A DNA stretch of 64,000 nucleotides from Candidatus Binatia bacterium (GTDB taxonomy: Bacteria > Desulfobacterota > Binatia > HRBIN30), in the NCBI GenBank assembly GCA_026415395.1, contig JAOAHD010000007.1, positions 651,304 to 715,303 on the forward strand, written 5' to 3'. Positions 26,701 to 34,978 of the stretch are shown piece by piece. Numbering within the stretch: the first letter of the stretch is position 1; every line of letters starts with the position of its first letter. The notes under the pieces are model-generated. The model was not told where the DNA came from. It saw only the letters and a program-made list of their open reading frames with translations, and ran no database searches. The translations under genes and the position numbers were made by a program.

Positions 26701-28864
26701 AGAACCAGCAGGACTGTGTCAGGTGCGATGGTGGGCGAAGCAAAGCTTGGGAGCGCGAGCTAGCGTATCCTACAATTCCAGCCGGTCCCCGGCGGTGTTC
26801 GTTCCAGAGGCGCCGTGTCTGGCGCTGAGCGAGCGCTGGATTGCCGGCGTGCAATGTGTTGGGAGGATGTTCGTTGGCCCGCAGCTGGATTTTATGGCCA
26901 CCGCGCCGTGTGCACTGCCAGTGGCAACGGATCGCGCAAGTGCGTTCACGCAGAACCCAAACCCAGTTCTGGCTGTCGACGAATCCGGGTGGGCGTTGCT
27001 CCTCTCGGTCGCACCGGCGTCGACTCCCGCGGGAGCTCCTTCCACCGTGGCTTGGGAGATGCTTGGCGGCGCGCAAGCCGGGGAAACAGGGAGCCTCGGC
27101 GTGGGGAGCGGGTTTGTCGACCGGTCTGCATTGGCCTCGGTAGGTCCCGACCGAATGGTCGCCGTCTGGGTGGAGAGTGGCCTCCACCCGCAGGCTGCAC
27201 TCGAGGCCGAACTTGGAGCCCTCAATGCGAGCGCGGAGTTGGCGACGGCGGAGTGGATAGATGGGGGCTGGAGCGCATCCAGATTGCTCACGCAGGACGA
27301 CGTTGCCGACGGCCGGCCTGTGCTCGTGCGTGCACCGGAGGGCGCACTCTTGTTTTGGTTGCGCGCGGAACGGCCTCCGCTCGGCAGCGCTGCGGCCAGC
27401 GTGTTCTGGGGCCGCTACGGGCGGGGCACGGGTTGGCAGTTGGAAGGCCCGCTGTCGTCCGCCAGCGCGGGCACCATTCGAGATCTGGCTGCTGGTGAGT
27501 TGCAGGACGGCACGGTTGTGGTCGCCTGGTTGGAAGATCGCTCGAGCGGCGGAAGCGCCGTGCGGATTCGACATCGCAGTGGAGACACCTGGATGGCTCC
27601 CGAAGAGGTCGTTCTGCCGCGGGGGGTAAGGGCAACTCTGTTGCGATTTGTGGCGGGCGGCGCAAGGCCGGCGGTTTTGGTGCGCGCCCACCAGGAAGGA
27701 ACGCGCGGGCCCGGCGGCGATCTCTATTGGGTGGAGCGAGGAACGCAGGGGTGGTCGACGCGCAAGCTGACGGAGGACCACAGCGTAGATGAGTTTTGGC
27801 CACTCGTGAGCGGCCTGAGAGTGTACGTGTTTTTCCGCAACACCGGTGGTGGCTCCCTGTCAGAGGGCAACGGCGACCTGTGGGCGATGACCATAAAGGA
27901 CGCGGCACCCGAGGCGTTGGTACGATTAACTTCGGACGGCGCCGGCCACGTAAGCCCGGTAGCGGTACAACGCGGATCCGATGAGGTAGTGATTGCCGAT
28001 GTGCACCAACGCGCCCCCACTGAACTCCCGCGGGTGGTCGTGCACCGTTGGCTTTTGCTTCCTGACTTGGCTCTGGAAGACGCTCGGTGGGAGCCGCCAA
28101 CTGGCGCGGGAATTGGTGAGCGTCCACTGAGGGAAGGCAGGGCGCTGGTCGTGCGGATTGTGAATCAGGGGCTGATCGATAGCGGTTCCCCGTTTTCCGT
28201 GCGTTTACGCAGTGGCGAGGGAGTGGTGGGCGAGGCGCACGTGAGCACACCCCTCGCGCCAGGGGCTGCCACGGAGATCACGCTGAATCCTGGGCCCAGC
28301 AGCGCGGCTCAACAGTTCGTGGTCGTGGTCGACGAAGAGAATCGGGTGGCGGAGTCGGAAAAGGGGAACAATGTGTTGCGTGTCGACACCCGTCCTGAAG
28401 CGCCCCAGTGGGTGGGGTACAGCGCGGATGAATCGTCCGGCGATGTGGTGCTCCAATGGCTCGAGGTGGGCGATGCCGCGCAGTACCGGGTGTATCGTGC
28501 CAACGACCGCGGGCAGCCGTTTGAGCTGTGGACGGCGACGCTTGCCCCCGAACTACGAGATCCAGGTGCACTGCTCTTGGGCCGCCAGCTGTCGTACCGC
28601 ATTACTGCCGTCGACGAATTTGGCCGGGAATCGGAGCCGAGCAGCGCAATCGTTGTGGATGGACTGGTGGCACCGCGTCCTTGCACGGGTGATTGCAATG
28701 GTGACGGCGTTGTGACCATCGATGAGCTCTTGCTAGGGGTGAACATTGCCCTGGAGGTCAGGGCGTTGGATGCCTGTCCGTACTTCGACGTGACTGCGGA
28801 CGGCGCCGTCACGGTCGACGAACTCCTCCTCGCCGTAGGCAACGCTTTGAGTGGATGTCCCTGA
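23771..28864 (+). CDS. 1697-residue secreted multidomain protein with dockerin-like C-terminus
   Basis: It begins with a signal peptide (ending near DLGWAQGC). Two tandem ~110-residue units follow, each with GAYTFDTLGSSFDTVLYV / GTFEFSTEGSEFDTLLAV and ACNDDV / RCNDDV, a repeat of PPC-like beta domains. Next is a ~110-residue Thr/Pro/Ser/Ala linker (residues ~285-390), made almost only of TPT, TAT and SPT steps. The middle is large and unrecognised. Near the C-terminus are a CARDB-like unit (ALVVRIVNQGLIDSG ... NNVLRVDT), an FN3-like unit, and a paired EF-hand/dockerin-like module (GDCNGDGVVTIDELLLGVN, then DVTADGAVTVDELLLAVGN). It is probably surface-exposed and calcium-stabilised. Ligand and partner are unknown. 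Confidence 0.85.
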   Translation: MAEGGWRRAARSLATLAAVCGLLGGVADLGWAQGCTDLAGHFSAQVNGSTSGSSTRVGSCGGGEAPEAVLAFTAPRAGAYTFDTLGSSFDTVLYVLSHSNTELACNDDVQVGVDAWSRVAVTLAAGQTVQVVVDGFSTQSGEFVLRVNADCPLPFRADARDVGNAATWVVSGSTNCAPAVLPAQGCSSVTWGRGSTFVYTAPFSGTFEFSTEGSEFDTLLAVRLGTCSGVELRCNDDVVGGSSVASRLRVDLAIGQTVVLVVAGKDSASGRFVLSGTGVPFTPTVTFTRTRTRTPTATRSFTPRPSATNSPTPSFTRSPSPTPTASATATSSRSATATRSFTATATPRATLANTPAATAVATATATASGTPTPSRTPVASPSATASPTATLTALVCCEFPLGSLLRCELLGAAECHGRGGMTLPVDACTSARCSPPMSPTGTITAMPTRTLTSRPTLTPLPSSTPAATVSSALTVSPTQAQPGARIVVHGRVASGHSGVRLWFDDTGGWVPLGDLRVDALGAFAATVRIPESAEPGMYRICAAAVDPGVEGRDLVCAPLALESATASLTVLTLDGGVPQPGVRVHLHAASGAVAASAESDEVGIAEFLAVAAGVYDVRAVCEDNSSCSARLYFPPSKIVLAPGSRRAVALRTVTPPPRSEMEWVGALVLPAGLVASTRPLALPFLVRDPWAFPSLEGLGLPPLIVRFWGIPSAPPASNHRAVDFRVVGTRGLLLGSTARRPQPVYALDPEWNFPAFVADVNLGSLPGGEVTLEVQPTGGTTRSFPLAGEPLALRWGPPVRSGEGAVEATVDDHVLQVQFATIAPRPQWTWDLVLQQGGGQMVPWSGTVSVELVESWGTKLDWQGTARARMTSTLAERRAESNLSLSLLRGARLTGAAYRVAGNLQWERCFDVRQRPATATLPLELCENCPREVFARDFSSSTCVEAHGSLQLEVAPNLHASGRFALEFAPLGVRSLEEPAGLCQVRWWAKQSLGARASVSYNSSRSPAVFVPEAPCLALSERWIAGVQCVGRMFVGPQLDFMATAPCALPVATDRASAFTQNPNPVLAVDESGWALLLSVAPASTPAGAPSTVAWEMLGGAQAGETGSLGVGSGFVDRSALASVGPDRMVAVWVESGLHPQAALEAELGALNASAELATAEWIDGGWSASRLLTQDDVADGRPVLVRAPEGALLFWLRAERPPLGSAAASVFWGRYGRGTGWQLEGPLSSASAGTIRDLAAGELQDGTVVVAWLEDRSSGGSAVRIRHRSGDTWMAPEEVVLPRGVRATLLRFVAGGARPAVLVRAHQEGTRGPGGDLYWVERGTQGWSTRKLTEDHSVDEFWPLVSGLRVYVFFRNTGGGSLSEGNGDLWAMTIKDAAPEALVRLTSDGAGHVSPVAVQRGSDEVVIADVHQRAPTELPRVVVHRWLLLPDLALEDARWEPPTGAGIGERPLREGRALVVRIVNQGLIDSGSPFSVRLRSGEGVVGEAHVSTPLAPGAATEITLNPGPSSAAQQFVVVVDEENRVAESEKGNNVLRVDTRPEAPQWVGYSADESSGDVVLQWLEVGDAAQYRVYRANDRGQPFELWTATLAPELRDPGALLLGRQLSYRITAVDEFGRESEPSSAIVVDGLVAPRPCTGDCNGDGVVTIDELLLGVNIALEVRALDACPYFDVTADGAVTVDELLLAVGNALSGCP

Positions 28865-28903
28865 ACCGTCCTGAACCGTCTGAACCCTCGTCGCTGAACC
28901 CTC
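28861..28903 (+). repeat. CTGAACCGTC tandem repeats at a stop codon
   Basis: CTGAACCGTC is repeated exactly at 28861-28870 and 28871-28880. TGAACCCTC (28881-28889) and CTGAACCCTC (28894-28903) follow. The first copy contains the stop codon of the 1697-residue gene, and TGA recurs in two frames. It may be a replication-slippage product. Confidence 0.7.
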
Positions 28904-29102
28904 CCGTGTGGCGGACCTGGACCCATCGAGCGGGTCACTGCTCTTCGACACCGGGCAGTGGGGCACACAAGGTGCGCACGAGCAAAGAAGGAAAGAAAAG
29001 AGGCCGCCCAGCATCCGCGTTAGGTCGATGGGGTTTTAGCCTCGCGATCATCGCGCGTTCCGCTTGAGGTTCGCGGGTTTTCGCTGTTAAACGGCGGCTG
29101 CA

Positions 29103-29417
29103 ATGGTGAGAACACTGGGGCGCCGGGTGGCAGCGCTAGATCCCCGCCGGCTTTGGCAACTGTGGAACAACGTGCGTTTGGGCTGGCGGTTGCTGCGCGA
29201 TGGGCGCGTGGGCTGGTTGCCTAAGGCCGTGTTCGTCGGCGCGATTGTATACGTGTTTCTGCCGCTCGATTTGTTGCCGGACACGTTGCCGCTTGTGGGG
29301 CAAGTTGACGACCTGCTCTTGCTTCTGTTTGCCTGGAAGTTGTTTTTGGCACTCTGCCCACCCCAAGTTGTCGAAGAGCATGCCCGGCAAATCGCCCGCG
29401 AGCTACTCGCGCAGTGA
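29103..29417 (+). CDS. DUF1232 (YkvA-type) membrane protein
   Basis: A 104-residue protein with the DUF1232 signature YVFLPLDLLPDTLPLVGQVDDLLLLLFAW, seen in short pieces such as PLDLLPD and GQVDDLLLL. It is likely a small integral membrane protein with one or two hydrophobic segments. The family's function is unknown. Confidence 0.85.
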   Translation: MVRTLGRRVAALDPRRLWQLWNNVRLGWRLLRDGRVGWLPKAVFVGAIVYVFLPLDLLPDTLPLVGQVDDLLLLLFAWKLFLALCPPQVVEEHARQIARELLAQ

Positions 29418-29763
29418 AGGGGCGCCGAAAGCGTGGCGTGCTCATGCAACCCTTCGCACGGGAGTGGTTGTGCGGTCCGTAGGTGGAAAAGCCTTCCGTA
29501 TAGAGCGAGTGTGCCCCGCATGTCAGGGCACACTCGCCGCGTTCCCGTGTGCCCCGCGCGGACTCGTGCTCGTTCGCAACCCGCGTCGATGATTGTCCGA
29601 GCGTCCGTGACTTCTCGCTCTGCGGGCTCGTGCGAGTACCTTTCGGAGCCGACTCGGCGTCCCCCAAGGTCGGACCGATCGGCTCGGGCGAGGGCAAGCC
29701 GTACCTCTTACCAGGGCAGGCAGAGTGTGCTTCAAATGGCCGTGCCTGACGATGCGCTCGGGC
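29418..29763. other. Intergenic region between convergent genes
   Basis: About 345 bases lie between the DUF1232 stop and the lepB stop. The only structure found is the 12-bp hairpin at 29505-29537. No coding sequence was recognised. Confidence 0.5.
29505..29537. repeat. 12-bp perfect hairpin between convergent genes
   Basis: GCGAGTGTGCCC (29505-29516) pairs with GGGCACACTCGC (29526-29537) across a 9-nt loop. No U-tract follows on either strand. Its geometry matches the hairpin after hsp20 (12 bp, loop 9-13 nt). Confidence 0.65.
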
Positions 29764-30402
29764 TTAGTGGAGAAACTTGCCCAGCCGGTCGAACTTCGAG
29801 CCTGACCAGTAGATGAAGGTTGCTTTGCCTTTGATCGCCTTCTCGTCGGCAAAGCCCCAATAACGGCTGTCCAAGCTCTCGTCGCGGTTGTCACCCATCA
29901 CGAAGAATTTGCCTGGCGGCACCACGACTGGTCCGAAGTTATCTCGCGGTACTGCGTGAACCTCGTTGGGGTACTTATAGTGTGCCCAAGGCTCTTCAAC
30001 GGGTTCGTCGTTAATGAACAGCCGCTTCTGCCGCATCTCCACCTTGTCCCCTGCCACGGCAACCACTCTCTTAATCAAGTCCGTTTTCCCGTCGTTCGGC
30101 GAAACGAAGACGACAATGTCGCCCCGCCTCGGGTGTGACCACTGCGTGATCGGGATCACGATGCCAGTGAACGGCACGTCCACATGGAAACCGTAGGCGA
30201 GCTTGTTCACGAATAAGTGATCGCCGATTTGAATCGTGGGGAGCATCGAGCCAGACGGCACCCAAAATGCCTCCACCACCGTGGCCCGAATTGCCAGCGC
30301 CACGAGCAGTGCCAGCGCCAGAGATTCGATATTCTGCCGCAGGCGGGATTTTCTCGGTTGGATTGCTTCGGAGGCTGTAGTCGGCCGACGTGCTTGTCCC
30401 AT
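29764..30402 (-). CDS. lepB: Signal peptidase I
   Basis: A 212-residue membrane serine protease that removes signal peptides from exported proteins. One N-terminal transmembrane helix (residues ~25-45) is followed by the catalytic Ser52 in VPSGSMLPT and general-base Lys111 in LIKRVVAVAGDKV. The box GDNRDESLDSRYWG is near the end. It is soluble on the periplasmic side apart from the single anchor. Spacing to the following DNA glycosylase gene is 36 nt. Confidence 0.95.
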   Translation of the reverse strand: MGQARRPTTASEAIQPRKSRLRQNIESLALALLVALAIRATVVEAFWVPSGSMLPTIQIGDHLFVNKLAYGFHVDVPFTGIVIPITQWSHPRRGDIVVFVSPNDGKTDLIKRVVAVAGDKVEMRQKRLFINDEPVEEPWAHYKYPNEVHAVPRDNFGPVVVPPGKFFVMGDNRDESLDSRYWGFADEKAIKGKATFIYWSGSKFDRLGKFLH

Positions 30403-30438
30403 AAAACGCCCCTACCATGGAGTTCGAAGTTCGTAGCG

Positions 30439-31029
30439 TCAAGGTCTGGCGAGGTCCTGTTCGGCACGGCGGTCGCGCTTAGACACTCCCGGGCTGCCCA
30501 CAAGGTAAAAGCGCAGCGGCAGATCCGCAGCCAAACGCACCCCAATCCGGGTACTGGTGACGATCTTCTCTTCCGGCCGCACGAATCCGGGTTCGACCCA
30601 AATGTGCGGATCCCGCACTAGGTCGCGCCCGTTGTCGGCCCGAGTGAGGTGGAGCGCACGTGCGAGCAGTGCCGGACCGTTCGCGCGCTCGATCTCATCT
30701 AGGCCGCGGAGTAGCACTGCCCCAGCCGTGCCTTCGGGTTCGGTGACGATGTTGACGCAATGGTGCATGCCGTAGGTTAAGTACACGTAGAGAAGGCCCG
30801 GGCGCCCGAACATCACCGCATTGCGTTTGGTGCGCTTGCCGTTGGCCGCGTGGGAGGCAGCGTCTTGCGTGTAGGCCTCGGTTTCTACGATGCGACCGCG
30901 GTAAATCCGGCCATGAATCCGGTGGCAGAGAAAGCACCCGAGGAGCCTTTTGGCGACTTCCTCGGTGGATCCTTCAAAATCGTGCCGGCCGAGTCGCTTC
31001 TTCACAGCGCAACTGGACGTGGCCACCAC
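30439..31029 (-). CDS. Alkyladenine (3-methyladenine) DNA glycosylase
   Basis: A ~196-residue protein of the AAG/MPG family that excises alkylated purines in base-excision repair. It shows the catalytic region GRIVETEAYTQDAASHA (ETEAY) and FGRPGLLYVYLTYGMHHCVNIV. The start is uncertain because the frame overlaps the preceding AmrS gene by 28 bases; GTG 31029 is the furthest start. Overlap suggests translational coupling with amrS upstream. Confidence 0.9.
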   Translation of the reverse strand: MVATSSCAVKKRLGRHDFEGSTEEVAKRLLGCFLCHRIHGRIYRGRIVETEAYTQDAASHAANGKRTKRNAVMFGRPGLLYVYLTYGMHHCVNIVTEPEGTAGAVLLRGLDEIERANGPALLARALHLTRADNGRDLVRDPHIWVEPGFVRPEEKIVTSTRIGVRLAADLPLRFYLVGSPGVSKRDRRAEQDLARP

Positions 31030-32129
31030 GCGCCTTCAGGTTGGTGGATGTGCGCCGTGTCTCCCCAACGGCCGGCGATTTGTGTGCCGCACTTTGGGCA
31101 GTAGCCGTCGCGGAGATCCACTCGCAAAATGCGGTAGCCATGGCGCGCGACCACCGTATGCCGGCATTGCGGGCAGCGGGTATTTTCGTATTCTCCCACC
31201 GCCCCGGGTACGTTGCCGACGTACACGTAGCGAAGGCCGGCTTCCTCACCGAGGCGCGCGGCGAACAACAGCTTTTCCACCGTGGTCGCATCCCGATCGG
31301 TCATTTTGTAGTCTGGGTGAAACGCTGTGACATGCCATGGGATGTCGGGCGACACGCTGGCAAGGAACTCGGTGAGGGCCCGTAATTCCTGTGGCGAGTC
31401 ATTGAAGCCTGGCACCAACAGGGTCACGACTTCGACCCAGAACCCGAGCTCCACCAAGTCACGAATGGTGCGCTTCACGGTTTCCAGCAAACCGCCGAGC
31501 TTCCGGTAGTGGCGGTCATCGAAGCCTTTGAGGTCCACCTTGTAAAGGTCCACCCACGGTCGCAGAAAGGCGAGCACCTCGGGGGTGGCGTTCCCGTTGG
31601 ACACGTACGAGGTGACGAGCCCTGCGGCGCGGGCGTGGCGGAAAATTTCCACGGCCCATTCCGAGGTAATTAAGGGTTCGTTGTAGGTGCTGGTCACAAT
31701 TTTTGCCCCGTACTTCCGAGCGAGGCGCACAATATCTTCTGGCCCCACTCGTTGGGGAATTACGCCTGCCACTGGGTCGCGCAGCGCTTGCGAGGTGATC
31801 CAGTTCTGGCAGTAGGAGCAGTGGTAGTCGCAGCCCAGCATGCCAAAGCTGAGCGCAAGCGAGCCAGGGTAGGCGTGGAAGAAGGGCTTTTTTTCCACGG
31901 GATCGCACTGGAGTCCGGCCACGTAGCCCCACGGCACATATAGCTCGCCTCCCTGATTGCGGCGCACTTTGCAAATGCCGATCTTCCCCTCGGGTAAGTA
32001 GCAACGGTGCCCGCAGGCAAGGCAACGGAGCGCCTTGTCCGGCAGCCGCTCCACTAGCTCTGCACGGGGTCTGCTCAGCTCTTCGAGCAATGCTTGTAAA
32101 CTTGACGGCGTAGGCGCTTGGCGAGCCAC
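31002..32129 (-). CDS. amrS: AmmeMemoRadiSam-system radical SAM enzyme
   Basis: A 375-residue radical SAM protein. The cluster motif CDYHCSYC (CxxxCxxC) follows the conserved lead-in EKKPFFHAYPGSLALSFG, which is diagnostic for AmrS. An N-terminal zinc-like CLACGHRCYLPEGKIGIC and a C-terminal rubredoxin-like knuckle (CPQCRHT, CPKCGTQ) are visible. The family is defined by co-occurrence with Memo and AMMECR1, neither of which is in this window. GTG 32129 is the start. The reaction is not known. Confidence 0.92.
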   Translation of the reverse strand: MARQAPTPSSLQALLEELSRPRAELVERLPDKALRCLACGHRCYLPEGKIGICKVRRNQGGELYVPWGYVAGLQCDPVEKKPFFHAYPGSLALSFGMLGCDYHCSYCQNWITSQALRDPVAGVIPQRVGPEDIVRLARKYGAKIVTSTYNEPLITSEWAVEIFRHARAAGLVTSYVSNGNATPEVLAFLRPWVDLYKVDLKGFDDRHYRKLGGLLETVKRTIRDLVELGFWVEVVTLLVPGFNDSPQELRALTEFLASVSPDIPWHVTAFHPDYKMTDRDATTVEKLLFAARLGEEAGLRYVYVGNVPGAVGEYENTRCPQCRHTVVARHGYRILRVDLRDGYCPKCGTQIAGRWGDTAHIHQPEGAWWPRPVAL

Positions 32130-32250
32130 GACGCAGAACTATAGTGCGCTGCCTGCCCGACAACAATTGGGCCAGTGGAGCCCTGAGTGCGTGTGGAGGC
32201 CACCGAAGGGGCGGTGACATCGGACCAGACCCTATGCTTTAAGCGAATGC

Positions 32251-33264
32251 ATGTGGCGTTTAGTGCGGGTGGCAGTTGTCTTCGTGGTTGCCGGAGCTGT
32301 GGGTGTGTGGTGGCTTTGGCAAGAGCGGGAGCAAGAGCGCGAGACGGCCATCCGTGGCTCGGGGATCGTCGAGGCAACGGAAGTCGATGTTGCCTTTGAA
32401 GTGCCGGGGACGATCATCGCCCGATTTGTCGATGAGGGGGCCATGGTCGACAAAGGGGAACCGATCGCGCAGTTGGACGAGAGAGAATTCCGCTTGCAGG
32501 TCGAGCGGGCGCAGGCTGCGAAAGCGGCAGCGGAAGCACGCTACGCCCTATTGACCCGAGGCGCGCGAGGGCAGGAAGTGGACCAGGCGTTAGCCGCATT
32601 AGAGTCTGCAGAGGCCGAGCTCCGCATGCGCGAGCGCGACTTCACTCGGGTGGACGAGCTGTTTCGCCAAGGAATAGCCGCACAGGCGGAATGGGATCGG
32701 GTACGTGCCGCACTGAACGCGGCTCAAGCGGCGCGGGATGCAGCGCGCGCCCGGTTGGACATGCTCAAGGAAGGTTTCCGCACCGAGGAGATCGAAGAGG
32801 GAAGGGCCCGGCTACGCGAAGCCGAAAAGGCTCTGGCGATCGCCGAGCTGAACTTGGCTCGCTGCCAGCTTTATGCACCGATTGCTGGCCGGGTGCTCTC
32901 GAGAAATCGGGAGGTGGGTGAAACCGTCATGGCCGGAACCCCGATTGTCACCATGGGTGATCTCTCCCGCCCGTGGGTGAATCTGTATGTGAGCGAACGG
33001 GATTTGGGTCGCGTGCGCTTGGGCATGCGGGCCATGGTTTATGTAGATGCCTACCCCAATCGGCCGTTCGAAGGGAAAGTAGTGTACGTATCGGACAAAT
33101 CAGAGTTCACGCCGAAGAACATCCAAACGCAAAACGAACGAGTGAAGCTTGTGTATCGCGTTAAGATTGAAGTCGAGAATCCGGAGGGAATTTTGAAGCC
33201 GGGCATGCCCGCCGATGCGGTGATTCCCTTGGACCAAGTGGAGCAACATGCCTCTCCGCGATGA
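32251..33264 (+). CDS. HlyD-family membrane fusion protein
   Basis: A 337-residue periplasmic adaptor (YbhG-like). An N-terminal anchor helix (VAVVFVVAGAVGVWWLW) is followed by the lipoyl half-motif GTIIARFVDEGAMVDKGEPI. Next come two long Ala/Arg/Glu coiled-coil segments, the second lipoyl half APIAGRVLSRNREVGETV, and a beta barrel with LKPGMPADAVI. It bridges an inner-membrane exporter to the outer membrane. It overlaps the next ATPase gene by ATGA, but no permease follows. Confidence 0.9.
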   Translation: MWRLVRVAVVFVVAGAVGVWWLWQEREQERETAIRGSGIVEATEVDVAFEVPGTIIARFVDEGAMVDKGEPIAQLDEREFRLQVERAQAAKAAAEARYALLTRGARGQEVDQALAALESAEAELRMRERDFTRVDELFRQGIAAQAEWDRVRAALNAAQAARDAARARLDMLKEGFRTEEIEEGRARLREAEKALAIAELNLARCQLYAPIAGRVLSRNREVGETVMAGTPIVTMGDLSRPWVNLYVSERDLGRVRLGMRAMVYVDAYPNRPFEGKVVYVSDKSEFTPKNIQTQNERVKLVYRVKIEVENPEGILKPGMPADAVIPLDQVEQHASPR

Positions 33265-34244
33265 GCAGCGGCGGTGAATTTGCCATTGAGGTCGAGCGAC
33301 TGGGAAAAGTGTACCCAGGAGGCACGCGGGCACTGGCAGACGTGAGCTTCCTGGTGCGCCGGGGGGAGCTGTTCGCCCTGGTCGGGCCCGATGGCGCGGG
33401 CAAAACGACGCTCCTCCGTACCATTGTGGGCTTGGTGGCGCCAAGCGAGGGGCGGGTGCGGATCGATGGTGTCGATGTCGTGGGCAACCCGGCGTTGGCG
33501 AAAAGTCGCATTGGCTACATGTCGCAGCGCTTCAGTTTGTCCGAAACGCTGACGGTGGCCGAGAATTTACTCTACGTTGCGGAGATCTGGCATGTGCCGC
33601 CCGGGCAGCGGCGGGAGCGGGTGTCGCGCCTGTTGCGTTTTAGTCGACTGGAGCCCTTCCAGGATCGCTTGGCGCGCAATCTCTCCGGAGGCATGAAGCA
33701 AAAGCTCAGCTTGTGTGCCGCGCTGATCCACCAACCACAAATTTTGGTGCTGGATGAGCCGACGATTGGTGTCGACCCGATTTCGAGGCGCGAATTTTGG
33801 CTGATTTTGTACGAGCTCTTGCAGGCCGGCTCGACCATCCTCCTTTCCACGCCGTATATGGATGAGGCAGAGCGGTGTACGCGGGTGGGCTTTCTTCTCG
33901 GCGGGCGCTTGATGGCAACCGGCACACCGAGCGAGCTGCGGGCGAGCTCGCCGACAGTCGTCTTGGATCTTCACTGTGCGGATGCCCGCCGAGCAAGGAG
34001 GAGACTAGCGCAAGATTTGCGCTTCCCCGAGGTGGCGCCCTTCGGAGAGCACTTGCACATACCGATGCCCCGAAATGATCCTAACCCGGCGGCCTGGGTG
34101 CGGGCGGCGGAGCAGTTGGGTGTGGTTGTACGGGAGTGGCGCGTGCGGGAACCGTCGTTGGAGGACGTGTTCTTGCAGCTCGCGGCCGCCGGGACGGAAG
34201 GGGAAAGGGCTGTGGCGAATGCGGGCACAACCAGCTCCGGTTAG
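33261..34244 (+). CDS. ABC exporter ATP-binding protein
   Basis: A 327-residue ABC ATPase of the YbhF/CcmA type. It has Walker A GPDGAGKTTLL, Q-loop YMSQRF, signature NLSGGMKQKLSL, Walker B LVLDEPTIGVDP and the switch region STPYMDEAERC. The family's His at the switch appears replaced by Pro-Tyr (LLSTPYMDE), as in YbhF. A C-terminal ~90-residue accessory domain is present. It is translationally coupled to the HlyD-type adaptor. No ABC-2 membrane subunit is adjacent, and the next gene is on the other strand. Confidence 0.9.
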   Translation: MSSGGEFAIEVERLGKVYPGGTRALADVSFLVRRGELFALVGPDGAGKTTLLRTIVGLVAPSEGRVRIDGVDVVGNPALAKSRIGYMSQRFSLSETLTVAENLLYVAEIWHVPPGQRRERVSRLLRFSRLEPFQDRLARNLSGGMKQKLSLCAALIHQPQILVLDEPTIGVDPISRREFWLILYELLQAGSTILLSTPYMDEAERCTRVGFLLGGRLMATGTPSELRASSPTVVLDLHCADARRARRRLAQDLRFPEVAPFGEHLHIPMPRNDPNPAAWVRAAEQLGVVVREWRVREPSLEDVFLQLAAAGTEGERAVANAGTTSSG

Positions 34245-34978
34245 AAGCAGCCAAGCAACGCTGCGTTCACCGCCGCAATAATCTCGTTCACGGTGATGAT
34301 ACCGTCCCTGTCGGCGTCGCCTGCGCGGCAAGTGCTGGTCGGTGCCTGTCCCAGCGCGATGTTGACCATGGCTAAGATGTTGTCGACGGTTACCGCTCCA
34401 TCACCATCGCAATCACCGACGCATTGCGTGGGCGAGGGCGTGGGCGTGGCAGCTACCGTCGGGGTGGGCGTGGGAAAACTTCCCATGCCTTGGCAACTTC
34501 CTGTCAGGCAGTCCGCATCGTCCACGCATGGGTAGCCGTCGTCGCATCTTCGGCCAACGGGCCAACAAACTGCGCCCTCACAATGCTCGTTGCGCAAGCA
34601 CGCAAACCCTTTGAGCGGACCGTCCAAGCAGATCTTTTGTGTCGGCGTACACGGACTCCCGTCAGAGCAATTGAAGGCCGGGTCGCAACACTGCCCGCTC
34701 AGCGGACCGGCAAGGCAGGTGCCCAGTACCGGGTCGGTCGCGCAGGCAAGTGTGGCACTGCAGGTAGAGAGGGGGCAGTCGCAGTCGAGGCCGTCGTCGG
34801 TGCCACCGTCGCAGATGCCCTGGACGTTGACGCATGCCCCGCCCGGGCAATCGGCGGCCTGGACGCAAGCTTCACCATCGCGGGAACCGGCGGAGCAAAG
34901 GTTTTGCGAGTGCGCGGGGTAGGGCTGCTGAAGAAGCGCGGCAGCGAGGAGCAAACCTAAAGAACGGCGGCTTTTCAT
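34241..34978 (-). CDS. Secreted Cys-rich protein with dockerin-like pair
   Basis: A 245-residue protein with a signal peptide (LLLAAALLQQPYPAHS). About 150 residues are very Cys-rich with repeating C-x(6-11)-C spacings (CSAGSRDGEACVQAADCPGG). A short TPTPTVAATPTPSPT linker and a C-terminal paired EF-hand/dockerin-like module follow (GDCDGDGAVTVDNILAMVN, then DADRDGIITVNEIIAAVN). Disulfide-stabilised and calcium-binding, it is probably cell-surface. Its stop overlaps the convergent ABC gene by TTAG. Confidence 0.8.
   Translation of the reverse strand: MKSRRSLGLLLAAALLQQPYPAHSQNLCSAGSRDGEACVQAADCPGGACVNVQGICDGGTDDGLDCDCPLSTCSATLACATDPVLGTCLAGPLSGQCCDPAFNCSDGSPCTPTQKICLDGPLKGFACLRNEHCEGAVCWPVGRRCDDGYPCVDDADCLTGSCQGMGSFPTPTPTVAATPTPSPTQCVGDCDGDGAVTVDNILAMVNIALGQAPTSTCRAGDADRDGIITVNEIIAAVNAALLGCF

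Noticed and set aside
25964..27781. 605-codon open frame on the minus strand
   Set aside because: Arg/His/Pro-rich shadow of the 1697-residue secreted protein gene in GC-rich DNA.
30575..30620. tRNA T-arm look-alike (GGGTTCGACCC)
   Set aside because: It lies inside the glycosylase gene and no cloverleaf could be drawn around it.
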